From contig DKYJ01000018.1 of the NCBI GenBank assembly GCA_002493305.1, positions 30,192 to 37,191 on the forward strand: a stretch of DNA of 7,000 bases, in the 5' to 3' direction. Source of the DNA: Clostridiales bacterium UBA7103. GTDB lineage: Bacteria > Bacillota > Clostridia > Oscillospirales > Oscillospiraceae. Shown piece by piece: positions 1 to 5,448 of this stretch (within the stretch, counting starts at the first letter, position 1; each line of letters begins with the position of its first letter). Under the pieces are notes generated by a model. That model was not told where the DNA came from and searched no databases. It saw nothing but the letters and a program-made list of their open reading frames with translations. Both the position numbers and the translations under genes were made by a program.

Positions 1-37
1 CGATAAATCCGGCGCCGCCGGTAATAAAAACCTTCAT
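1..37 (-). CDS. rfbB: dTDP-glucose 4,6-dehydratase-like protein, N-terminus only
   Basis: Only the first 12 complete codons are inside the window; they read MKVFITGGAGFI and continue past base 1. This is the first beta strand and the GxxGxxG dinucleotide-binding turn of an extended short-chain dehydrogenase. The ATG begins one base after the rfbC stop, and a GAGGAG ribosome-binding site lies 7 nt upstream, inside the rfbC 3' end, so it belongs to the same operon. With rfbA and rfbC immediately upstream, the most likely product is RfbB/RmlB, which converts dTDP-glucose to dTDP-4-keto-6-deoxyglucose. The sequence alone would also fit another NAD-dependent sugar epimerase/dehydratase or RfbD; the RfbB call is inference from context. 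Confidence 0.75.
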   Translation of the reverse strand, partial: MKVFITGGAGFI

Positions 38-38
38 C

Positions 39-593
39 TCACCACTCCTCAAAGCCGGTAACGGCATCCTTCAGATATGGAGACCTGCTGTCCTTCTCGG
101 ACAGGACAGGCTCGTCAACTCCCCAATCAACGCCGATATCAGGATCATTCCACCGGATACCGCCGTCCGCCTCGGGGGCGTATGGGTTGTCCGCCTTATA
201 AAGAAATTCCACGTTGTCTGTCAGCGTAACGAATCCATGGCCGAAGCCCCGTGGGATCAGTAGCTGGCGTTTGTTCTCCTCGGAAAGCTCCACGCCCACC
301 CATTCCTTGTAGGTAGGGCTGCTGGGTCTCAGGTCAACCGCCACATCGAGCACCGCGCCCCGGCAGCAGCGCACCAGCTTTGCCTGGGCTTTATCTCCCC
401 GCTGGAAGTGTATCCCGCGCAGCGTCCCCTTCACTGTGGAAGAGGAATGGTTGTCCTGGACAAATTCATAGTGCAGTCCCGCTTCCTCAAAGGCCCGCTG
501 AGACCAGCTCTCCATGAAGAAGCCGCGATGATCACCAAATACCTGCGGCTCGACTATGTATACACCTTTCAGTTTTGTTTCCGTAATTTTCAT
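39..593 (-). CDS. rfbC: dTDP-4-dehydrorhamnose 3,5-epimerase
   Basis: This 184-residue protein is a full-length RmlC-type cupin, the cytoplasmic enzyme that epimerises C3 and C5 of dTDP-4-keto-6-deoxyglucose during dTDP-L-rhamnose synthesis. Visible family marks are DxRGFF (21-26), GTLRGIHFQ (56-64) carrying the catalytic His62, the substrate-contacting Lys72 in QAKLVR, IPRGFGHGF (113-121), Tyr132 in FLYKADNPY as the likely catalytic acid, and Asp168 in LSEKD. The ATG at 593 was chosen because homology starts there (MKITET) and a GAGGA ribosome-binding site, overlapping the rfbA stop, precedes it; an open frame 25 codons longer lies over the rfbA end and lacks family similarity. There are 13 nt between rfbA and this gene, and rfbB starts one base after its stop, so all three are co-transcribed. 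Confidence 0.96.
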   Translation of the reverse strand: MKITETKLKGVYIVEPQVFGDHRGFFMESWSQRAFEEAGLHYEFVQDNHSSSTVKGTLRGIHFQRGDKAQAKLVRCCRGAVLDVAVDLRPSSPTYKEWVGVELSEENKRQLLIPRGFGHGFVTLTDNVEFLYKADNPYAPEADGGIRWNDPDIGVDWGVDEPVLSEKDSRSPYLKDAVTGFEEW

Positions 594-606
594 TGCTTTT
601 CCGTCC

Positions 607-1485
607 TCAGTAAATATACTTGCCGCTGGCCACATTGCGCAGGTGCGCGCCGTAGGGGGACTTGCCATATGCCGCGGCGGATTCCTCCAGCCGTTCGCGG
701 CTGATCCAGCCGTTGCGGTACGCTATCTCCTCCGGGGCGGATATCTGTATCCCCTCGCGGCTCTCAATAACACGCACGAACTCTGCTGCTTCATTCAGTG
801 CCTGCACAGTCCCGGTGTCAAGCCATGCGTAGCCGCGGCCCAGAGTGATCACACGCAGCGAGCCTTCCTCAAGATAGATGCGGTTGAGGTCTGTTATCTC
901 CAGTTCGCCGCGGGCGGAGGGCTTGAGCGCTTTAGCCCGCTGGCATACCTTTCGGTCATAGAAATACAGCCCGGTCACCGCGTAATTTGACTTTGGAACA
1001 GCCGGCTTTTCCTCCAAAGAGATCGCCTTTCCATCATCGTCAAGTTCCACCACGCCGAAGCGCTCAGGGTCATCCACATAATAGCCGAACACCGTGGCGC
1101 CTTCTTCCTGCTCCACAGCGTGCCTGAGATGAGTTGTAAGGCCGGCACCATAAAAAATGTTATCCCCCAGGATCATGGCGCAGCGATCGTCCCCGATGAA
1201 CTCCTCGCCCAGTATAAAAGCCTGGGCCAGCCCGTCCGGGGAGGGCTGTGCCTTATAGGATAACTCAATTCCAAATTGACTTCCATCGCCCAGCAGGCGT
1301 TCGAAATTGGGCAGGTCATGGGGCGTAGAGATGATCAAAATGTCTCTGATTCCCGCCAACATCATAGTAGACAGTGGGTAGTAGATCATGGGTTTGTCAT
1401 AAATAGGCAGCAGCTGTTTGCTTGTTACCATTGTCAGAGGGTACAGCCGCGTCCCGCTGCCTCCTGCCAAAATAATTCCCTTCAT
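607..1485 (-). CDS. rfbA: glucose-1-phosphate thymidylyltransferase
   Basis: This 292-residue protein has the usual RmlA length. It makes dTDP-glucose and pyrophosphate from dTTP and glucose-1-phosphate, the committed step of the dTDP-rhamnose pathway, and acts in the cytoplasm. The nucleotide-binding signature GGSGTRLYPLT sits at 8-18, followed by KQLLPIYDKP (23-32), the metal-binding Asp108 in LGDNIFYG (106-113), LEEKP (157-161) with the sugar-phosphate-contacting Glu/Lys pair, and WLDTGT (221-226) with the second metal Asp223. The residue after DTGT is Val rather than the His common in this family, a small deviation. The start ATG at 1485 has a GGGAGAG ribosome-binding site 5-6 nt upstream. 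It is the first gene of the rhamnose operon, with a putative promoter about 220 nt upstream. Confidence 0.97.
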   Translation of the reverse strand: MKGIILAGGSGTRLYPLTMVTSKQLLPIYDKPMIYYPLSTMMLAGIRDILIISTPHDLPNFERLLGDGSQFGIELSYKAQPSPDGLAQAFILGEEFIGDDRCAMILGDNIFYGAGLTTHLRHAVEQEEGATVFGYYVDDPERFGVVELDDDGKAISLEEKPAVPKSNYAVTGLYFYDRKVCQRAKALKPSARGELEITDLNRIYLEEGSLRVITLGRGYAWLDTGTVQALNEAAEFVRVIESREGIQISAPEEIAYRNGWISRERLEESAAAYGKSPYGAHLRNVASGKYIY

Positions 1486-1704
1486 TTTATCTCTCCCGAT
1501 CCTTATTTTTCCTGCCCTCCGAAGGCCGTCCCCGCTCCACTATACGCTCTATGGTCTGCCGCCCTGATGCTGCTCAAGATTCTCGCGTGGCTAAAAACGA
1601 ACAGCCTTACAGGGCGCATTGCGGGCAGCTCTCGGATTACCGGGTCTTGCCCGGGGATAGGATATACGCGCAAATTCACGCCTTTTATCCTATATCACAC
1701 AGGT
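1486..1704 (-). promoter_or_regulatory. Long structured 5' leader of the rfbA operon
   Basis: About 220 nt without a convincing gene separates the predicted rfbA promoter from the rfbA start. On the transcribed strand it can form several stems: an 8-bp stem near the 5' end (1686-1693 with 1657-1664), a 5-bp CCGGG/CCCGG hairpin with a 5-nt loop (1640-1654), and a 7-bp stem CGCCCTG/CAGGGCG (1610-1616 with 1560-1566) enclosing a GGCT/AGCC pair (1603-1606 with 1589-1592). The rfbA ribosome-binding site is close to the 3' end. No known riboswitch class was recognised. Long leaders before surface-polysaccharide operons often host antitermination or attenuation control, but that role here is inference, and no obvious terminator hairpin with a U-tract is present in the leader. 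Confidence 0.4.
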
Positions 1705-1710
1705 ACTGGT

Positions 1711-1739
1711 ATGATACTACAAAAAGAGTAGTATTGCAA
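1711..1739 (-). promoter_or_regulatory. Sigma-A-type promoter for rfbA operon
   Basis: On the minus strand a TTGCAA -35 hexamer (1734-1739) is followed after exactly 17 nt by a TATCAT -10 hexamer (1711-1716), with a T-rich spacer. It lies downstream of the spoIIIA terminator hairpins and upstream of rfbA in the same orientation, where a housekeeping promoter is expected. Transcription would begin near 1704. It is a match by eye only. Confidence 0.6.
1714..1734. repeat. Perfect 7-bp inverted repeat inside the rfbA promoter
   Basis: ATACTAC (1714-1720) and GTAGTAT (1728-1734) are perfect inverted copies separated by a 7-nt A-rich spacer. The pair fills the space between the -35 and -10 hexamers and overlaps the edge of both, the usual placement for a repressor operator. 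No regulator is encoded in the window, so an operator role is inference. At the DNA level this dyad could also arise by chance in AT-rich promoter sequence. Confidence 0.35.
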
Positions 1740-1788
1740 GCAAAATGTCCTTTTAGCGCGGCCATGGGAACGTGAAAACACCCACTCC

Positions 1789-1839
1789 CTTCGGCTTATC
1801 AAAAAAAGCCTCATCAGGGCTTTTTTTGATAAGCCGAAG
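1789..1839. terminator. Perfect 22-bp hairpin with embedded A/T tracts, likely bidirectional terminator
   Basis: The arm at 1789-1810 is perfectly complementary to 1818-1839, with a 7-nt loop. The core is A7-GCC, loop, GGC-T7, so on either strand a short GC stem is followed directly by seven Ts. RNA polymerase reading from spoIIIAH (minus strand) or from the rfbA side (plus strand) would therefore meet a U-tract before the outer half of the stem is made. The core GC stem is only 3 bp (4 on the plus strand counting a G-U pair), so its strength is uncertain. Confidence 0.7.
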
Positions 1840-1872
1840 CTGCCGGCAGTGATCCCTGCCGGCAGCTTTTTT
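1837..1872 (+). terminator. GC-rich 13-bp hairpin followed by T6, beside spoIIIAH
   Basis: AAGCTGCCGGCAG (1837-1849) pairs perfectly with CTGCCGGCAGCTT (1856-1868) around a 6-nt loop. On the plus strand the stem runs straight into a T6 tract (1867-1872), the form of a canonical intrinsic terminator that would stop antisense transcription before it enters spoIIIAH. On the minus strand the stem starts about 17 nt after the spoIIIAH stop but lacks a U-tract, so for that transcript it may serve as a 3'-end stabiliser ahead of the next hairpin. It shares bases 1837-1839 with that hairpin. Confidence 0.7.
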
Positions 1873-1884
1873 CGTTTATTCTTT

Positions 1885-2427
1885 TTATCCTTTTACCTCG
1901 ATAATGCTCAGCTGGCCGGCCTGATAGTCGGTCTCGGAGCAGATTATGTCAGTTATCTGGGCCACCGCCTCGGTACTCAGACCTTCGTCCGGCGCAGGGA
2001 CTGCCACGGTTATGCTGTCTGTCCCGATATACACGACGCAGTCGGCAAAGTTCTTTGCGATGAGCAGGTTTTCTATCTGGGACTCCTGCATGGAGCTTCT
2101 GGCCATGGCGGAGATAGCGTTCATGGCGCTGTCGATAGTCTCCTGTGAGGCAGTCTCCGCCGCGGCAGCGGTCTGGAGAAGCTGGAGCGCCTCATCTCTC
2201 GACACCTGCCGCGTAAGCCTCGCCTCGGCAAAATAGCCGGAGGCGGACAGCGCCTCGTCACCCTGCTCAAAGCGTGCGTTTGCCTCCTGCATGGCCTTAT
2301 CCTCCGCCGACACCATCTCCGAGTCAGGCGTGCCCCAGCGATTGTTGTAAGACCAGTTGAGCGCTACCGCCGCGCACACGAACAGCAGCACCGCCACCAT
2401 AGTAATGTTTCTTTTCCGTTTTTTCAT
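1885..2427 (-). CDS. spoIIIAH: Stage III sporulation protein AH (SpoIIQ partner, ring-forming)
   Basis: This 180-residue protein is a bitopic mother-cell membrane protein whose extracellular domain binds forespore SpoIIQ in the intermembrane space, anchoring the feeding-tube complex. A basic start MKKRKRN precedes one membrane helix at about 9-25. After a linker come the conserved family stretches YFAEARLTRQVSRDEALQLL (65-84) and IENLLIAKNFADCVVYI (118-134), then a C-terminal beta-rich half typical of the ring-building (YscJ/FliF-like) fold. It is shorter than the B. subtilis protein (about 218 residues), mainly in the N-terminal linker. The ATG at 2427 follows a purine-rich AAGGAGGAGAAGG stretch that is still inside spoIIIAG. 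It is the last operon gene; two hairpins follow within 100 nt. Confidence 0.95.
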   Translation of the reverse strand: MKKRKRNITMVAVLLFVCAAVALNWSYNNRWGTPDSEMVSAEDKAMQEANARFEQGDEALSASGYFAEARLTRQVSRDEALQLLQTAAAAETASQETIDSAMNAISAMARSSMQESQIENLLIAKNFADCVVYIGTDSITVAVPAPDEGLSTEAVAQITDIICSETDYQAGQLSIIEVKG

Positions 2428-2782
2428 GCTTTTCCTTCTCCTCCTTCAGATCTGCGTCAGCCATTTTCAGCACCGTTATCTTATCTGAGCCAAATCCGGT
2501 ATATGCGCTTACTGCCTTTATTATGTCAAGGCGGACATCAGCGTTCCCCGCCCCTTGACAAACTACCACCACTCCGCTGTCGGACACGATGACCCGTGCC
2601 CTGCCCACGCCCTCAGTGGCCGTGAGCACCGCCCCCAGCAGCCCATCAGTACTCTGCTCCTGAGCTTGCTGTTTCTGGCCTGTGCCGGTGGGTGAAAGCA
2701 TCAGCAGCAGCCCCAGCACCAGGATAAGCAGCGGATATTTGAATTTATCCAGGCTTTTCAGCTTTTTCGTCAGTTCACTCAT
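2324..2782 (-). CDS. spoIIIAG: Stage III sporulation protein AG, compact form
   Basis: The frame encodes 152 residues: a short basic cytoplasmic N-terminus, one membrane helix at about 17-31, a Gln-rich linker, and a ring-building domain at about 45-107 with EGVGRARVIV (57-66), VVVVCQGAGN (71-80), VRLDIIKAV (83-91) and GSDKITVLKM (98-107). SpoIIIAG forms the large periplasmic ring of the SpoIIIA-SpoIIQ channel. Compared with B. subtilis SpoIIIAG (about 229 residues), the strand ending in RVIVSDSG passes almost directly into VVVVCQG, so the long insertion that usually lies there seems absent. After residue 107 the frame continues through a Lys/Glu-rich and then Gly-rich tail that runs 104 nt into spoIIIAH. 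The start at 2782 overlaps the spoIIIAF end by 8 nt. The gene identity is firm; whether the tail is translated as drawn is less sure. Confidence 0.9.
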   Translation of the reverse strand: MSELTKKLKSLDKFKYPLLILVLGLLLMLSPTGTGQKQQAQEQSTDGLLGAVLTATEGVGRARVIVSDSGVVVVCQGAGNADVRLDIIKAVSAYTGFGSDKITVLKMADADLKEEKEKHEKTEKKHYYGGGAAVRVRGGSAQLVLQQSLGHA

Positions 2783-3251
2783 TGCCTCTCCAAATCTGTT
2801 TTTCCACCGGTATACCCAGTTCCGCCTGCACAGTCTGCTCAAGGGCCTCTCTGTCCCCGCCGGGTCTGGCAGTGTAGCTTGCGCTGTCCGGCAGCCACAG
2901 TCCCTCGCCGCTCCAGCGCAGCTCAAGGTTCACCTCGCTCATGGGTATATCCAGCTGTTTCGCTTTGTCCATAATATATGCCCTGTACTGTTCCTGTATG
3001 ACAAGGCGGTTCAGCCTCTCGCCGGTGTCGGCATTATCCGCCAAAAACTCCTCCCGGCGCTGCTCCGCTCTGGCGAGCTCGAGAGAGTAGGCGGAAAAAT
3101 CCATACCCCTGATCGGCTCTAACATGGCGCAGATGAGCGCCGCCGCGCAGACTATTCCCATTATCCGCCGGACATTGCCCTTTGGGCTTATGCTCAGCGC
3201 CGCGCCGCAGAGTATTGACAGGGCGCATAGCCTGCGTATAATCTCAGCCAT
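2775..3251 (-). CDS. spoIIIAF: Stage III sporulation protein AF
   Basis: This 158-residue protein has two predicted membrane helices in the first 47 residues (about 5-21 and 28-45), then a soluble domain carrying the family pattern NRLVIQEQYRAYIMDKAKQL (81-100), LELRWSGEGLWLPDSASY (109-126) and the C-terminal ELGIPVEKQIWR (144-155). SpoIIIAF is a mother-cell membrane component with a ring-building domain, thought to stack in the SpoIIIA complex. B. subtilis AF is about 206 residues, so this one is trimmed. The ATG shares one base with the spoIIIAE stop (TGATG), with a weak AAGGTGG ribosome-binding site, and the 3' end overlaps spoIIIAG by 8 nt. A much longer open frame extends upstream into spoIIIAE, but it is antisense-like in composition and has no family similarity. 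Confidence 0.93.
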   Translation of the reverse strand: MAEIIRRLCALSILCGAALSISPKGNVRRIMGIVCAAALICAMLEPIRGMDFSAYSLELARAEQRREEFLADNADTGERLNRLVIQEQYRAYIMDKAKQLDIPMSEVNLELRWSGEGLWLPDSASYTARPGGDREALEQTVQAELGIPVEKQIWRGNE

Positions 3252-4342
3252 CAGAAAGTCACCACCTTTATACCGGACATTATGGATATAAACAGCATTA
3301 TTCCACAGCAGCCCACGAGGCCCAGCAGCATACCCAGCGCCGTGCCCATATCGCTGATGAGCGCTGAGAGTCTGCCGCCCTCTATCATGTCCGCAGCGGC
3401 GGCAGCCGCCTTGAAAAGCAGAATTTTCACCGACAGCGCCGCAAAAGGCGCGGCGCACAGCGCACAGACGGCAACAAGGCTGAACACCCCTGCGGAGTTT
3501 TTTATTACAGCCGCCGCAGACAGGACGACCGAGGCTGCATCCGACACGATGCCTCCCACCACGGGCAGAGAGTTTGAGATAACGGTCTTGGCCGTCTTTA
3601 CCGCCACTGCGTCCGCGCTGCCGGCTATAAGGCTCGTAAGGCTTATATAGGCGCTGAAGGAGAGCGTCAGCACCGTCATCGCGGTGGTGGCGCACCATTT
3701 GCTCAGCCGCGCCGCCGTGCGCAGAATGGGGTTTTGGAAGATGCTGCCGCTTATACTTATGGCGATATACGCATAAATAAGCGGAATAATGAGCCGTTGG
3801 GCAGCGCTCATTATCACGTCCATTGCAAGGCACACCGCTGCGTATTTTGCCGATGCGGAGGTAACGGCTCCGCAGGCGGCGGCTGCGGTGAATATGGCCG
3901 GCATGGCAGCCTTTGAATAGTCCGAGAGTCTGTTGATAGCGGACACCGCGTCCGCTATCACCCCGTCAAGCCGTCCCGCCAGCATGAGCGCCGCCGCGCA
4001 GCAGCCCGCTATGCTTATATAGTCTTTCAGGCTCCCCTCCGCGCAGAGAGCCGAGGCCACCGCGCACACCAGCGCGATGGAGATAAGCCCCGCTACATAG
4101 CTCAGCTCCTCCCGCAGCTGCTCCCTGGCCTTTGATATAAAGCGCTGCCACAGCCGCTGCAAGGCCCCGGTGGTGTCGTAGCTGCCGTCAAGGCTCAGCT
4201 CCCCGCTCAGCTCCCGCTCGTTCTCTGGCAGAGCCTCCTCCACCGCCCGCACCTCCGGCAGAGCATCGGCATAAACGGGCTCCGCCCCGGCGCTTACGGT
4301 GAGCACAGGCAGTAAAAGCAGCGCAATGAGGAGTTTTTTCAT
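3251..4342 (-). CDS. spoIIIAE: Stage III sporulation protein AE, polytopic membrane protein
   Basis: This 363-residue protein starts with a signal peptide (MKKLLIALLLLPVL, cleavage plausible after AGA at about 18-20), followed by a polar stretch to about 80 and then a series of hydrophobic segments at roughly 82-100, 108-123, 145-163, 167-200, 218-240, 265-280, 286-312 and 332-356. The conserved SNSLPVVGGIVSDAASVVLS block lies at 256-275. SpoIIIAE is the large permease-like membrane part of the SpoIIIA complex; its exact transport role is not established. The length is somewhat below the B. subtilis form (about 399). The ATG at 4342 overlaps the spoIIIAD stop as ATGA and has a strong AGGGGGGA ribosome-binding site, which decides this start over in-frame extensions up to 4504. 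Residue content is unusually rich in Ala. Confidence 0.95.
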   Translation of the reverse strand: MKKLLIALLLLPVLTVSAGAEPVYADALPEVRAVEEALPENERELSGELSLDGSYDTTGALQRLWQRFISKAREQLREELSYVAGLISIALVCAVASALCAEGSLKDYISIAGCCAAALMLAGRLDGVIADAVSAINRLSDYSKAAMPAIFTAAAACGAVTSASAKYAAVCLAMDVIMSAAQRLIIPLIYAYIAISISGSIFQNPILRTAARLSKWCATTAMTVLTLSFSAYISLTSLIAGSADAVAVKTAKTVISNSLPVVGGIVSDAASVVLSAAAVIKNSAGVFSLVAVCALCAAPFAALSVKILLFKAAAAAADMIEGGRLSALISDMGTALGMLLGLVGCCGIMLFISIMSGIKVVTF

Positions 4343-4725
4343 ATCATCCCCCCTATCATCTTCAGCATGGTCATCACAAGGGGCATGGCTATACTCAGGG
4401 CGCACACCGTCCCCGCAAGCTCCACCGCTCCAGCCGCCGCACCCTGTGACGCGTCCCTGCACAGCTCCGCGCTCAGCTTTGTAACGATAGCCACGGCGGC
4501 ACACTTGAGCACAGGGGCGGTGAAGGACGCCGCCGTTCCGGATATGGTGCGCACAGCCTCAGACAGCTCGCGCAGGCTTTTTGCAAAGCCCATGGCGGCT
4601 ATTGCGATAAGCGCCGCTGTGCAGGCTCCTAAGAGCAGGGATATCTCCGGATTTGCCCGTTTTATGAGCAGAGCCGCCGCCGACGCCGTTAAAGCGGCGG
4701 CAGCCGCCTTGAATAAAAGCTCCAT
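4339..4725 (-). CDS. spoIIIAD: Stage III sporulation protein AD
   Basis: This 128-residue hydrophobic protein is close to the usual length of SpoIIIAD (about 133). Hydrophobic segments lie at about 4-20, 28-47, 66-84 and 103-122. A conserved-looking polar loop RANPEISLLLGACTAA (23-38) follows the first helix, and the charged region KSLRELSEAVRTISG lies at 49-63. It is a mother-cell membrane component of the SpoIIIA channel, paired with the related small protein SpoIIIAC. The start ATG lies one base after the spoIIIAC stop and has only a weak ribosome-binding site (CGGA), so it is probably translated by coupling. Its stop overlaps the spoIIIAE start by four bases. Confidence 0.94.
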   Translation of the reverse strand: MELLFKAAAAALTASAAALLIKRANPEISLLLGACTAALIAIAAMGFAKSLRELSEAVRTISGTAASFTAPVLKCAAVAIVTKLSAELCRDASQGAAAGAVELAGTVCALSIAMPLVMTMLKMIGGMI

Positions 4726-4726
4726 C

Positions 4727-4921
4727 TTACAGTCCGAAAAGCGTCTTTATCATGGTGAACAGCTCGCTTATTTTCTGCACCACGATCATCAGCACCACCA
4801 CAAGCGCCGTTATTGTTGTCATCAACGCCTGCTCGTCCCGTCCGGAGCGCTGGAGCAGGATATTCAGCACCGCCACCAAAATACCAACGGCCGCTATTTT
4901 GAAAATAAGGTCAATGTCCAT
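4727..4921 (-). CDS. spoIIIAC: Stage III sporulation protein AC
   Basis: This 64-residue membrane protein begins MDIDLIFKIAAVGILVAVLN, has two hydrophobic helices (about 5-23 and 36-53) joined by a polar turn QRSGRDEQ (24-31), and ends KISELFTMIKTLFGL. The length and arrangement match SpoIIIAC (about 68 residues in B. subtilis), a small mother-cell membrane part of the feeding-tube complex related to SpoIIIAD. The ATG at 4921 was chosen because GGGAGA (4926-4931) sits 4-5 nt upstream. An in-frame TTG at 4936 overlapping the spoIIIAB stop could add five residues (TTGA overlap) but has no such support. The gap to spoIIIAB is 11 nt. Confidence 0.93.
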   Translation of the reverse strand: MDIDLIFKIAAVGILVAVLNILLQRSGRDEQALMTTITALVVVLMIVVQKISELFTMIKTLFGL

Positions 4922-4932
4922 TTTTTCTCCCG

Positions 4933-5448
4933 TCAACTAAGTATTATTATCAGCAGCAGCCCGGCACAGGCGGATAAGCCCAAAGCAAGCCTGCGCCGGT
5001 CGGGATAATCCTGCCGCGCTCGGCGCAGGGCCTCATCAAAAGCAGCGGCGCAGGCTCGCAGGCCCTCAAGCTGGTGCTCCAGCTCATAGCGGCCAAGCAC
5101 CGCCCCCAGCCTTGAAAGCTCTTCCAGCTCGTCCGGCATAAGCCCCGGCAGCATTTCCCGGGCGTCCCTTTCCCAGAGTGTGAAAAAGTCCTCGTCTCCC
5201 AGCCTGTCCATATCATCGCAGAGGGCAGAAAAAAACGTCTCCGCCGCCCCCTGCGTGCGGCTGGCTAAAAGCTCAAAAAGTCTGGGCAGCGGCAGCGCCC
5301 TCAGCGACAGCTCTCCCGCCGCCGTATTCAAAGCTGCCGACAGCTGCTCAAGGAGCTTCATACGCTCCCGGCGCTGTTTTAAGTAATTTATCGCTCCCAG
5401 TGAGAGCGCCGCGATTATCAGCACCGCACCAAGCAGTTTCTGCCTCAT
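4933..5448 (-). CDS. spoIIIAB: Stage III sporulation protein AB, GspF-like
   Basis: At 171 residues this equals the known B. subtilis length. A membrane helix at about 4-22 (LLGAVLIIAALSLGAINYL) is followed by a helical cytoplasmic domain with an Arg/Leu-rich body and the typical LSRLGAVLGRYELEHQLEGL block (111-130), then a C-terminal membrane helix (about 154-170). SpoIIIAB resembles the GspF/PilC platform proteins of type II secretion and type IV pili and is the presumed membrane partner of the SpoIIIAA ATPase. The ATG overlaps the spoIIIAA stop as ATGA, indicating translational coupling; a GAGG ribosome-binding site lies about 10 nt upstream. The fold assignment comes from family knowledge, not from anything visible beyond the helices and the conserved block. 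Confidence 0.95.
   Translation of the reverse strand: MRQKLLGAVLIIAALSLGAINYLKQRRERMKLLEQLSAALNTAAGELSLRALPLPRLFELLASRTQGAAETFFSALCDDMDRLGDEDFFTLWERDAREMLPGLMPDELEELSRLGAVLGRYELEHQLEGLRACAAAFDEALRRARQDYPDRRRLALGLSACAGLLLIIILS

Noticed and set aside
1551..1775. Short plus-strand open frames between rfbA and the hairpins.
   Set aside because: There is no ribosome-binding site, no recognisable protein features, and they overlap the better supported minus-strand promoter and leader.
3282..3650. Plus-strand open frame of 122 codons opposite spoIIIAE.
   Set aside because: It is antisense to an Ala-rich membrane protein, with low-complexity Ala/Thr content and no start signals.
3252..3833. Long in-frame upstream extension of spoIIIAF through spoIIIAE.
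   Set aside because: The extension has Arg/Gly/His-rich composition, lies wholly within spoIIIAE in another frame, and spoIIIAF family similarity starts at the ATG at 3251.
3395..4713. A 21-bp sequence with self-complementary GGCGGCAGCCGCC occurs twice, at 3395-3415 in spoIIIAE and 4693-4713 in spoIIIAD.
   Set aside because: Both copies encode a Phe-Lys-poly-Ala stretch in membrane proteins with the same codon preference; chance or codon bias explains it, and there is no flanking repeat structure.
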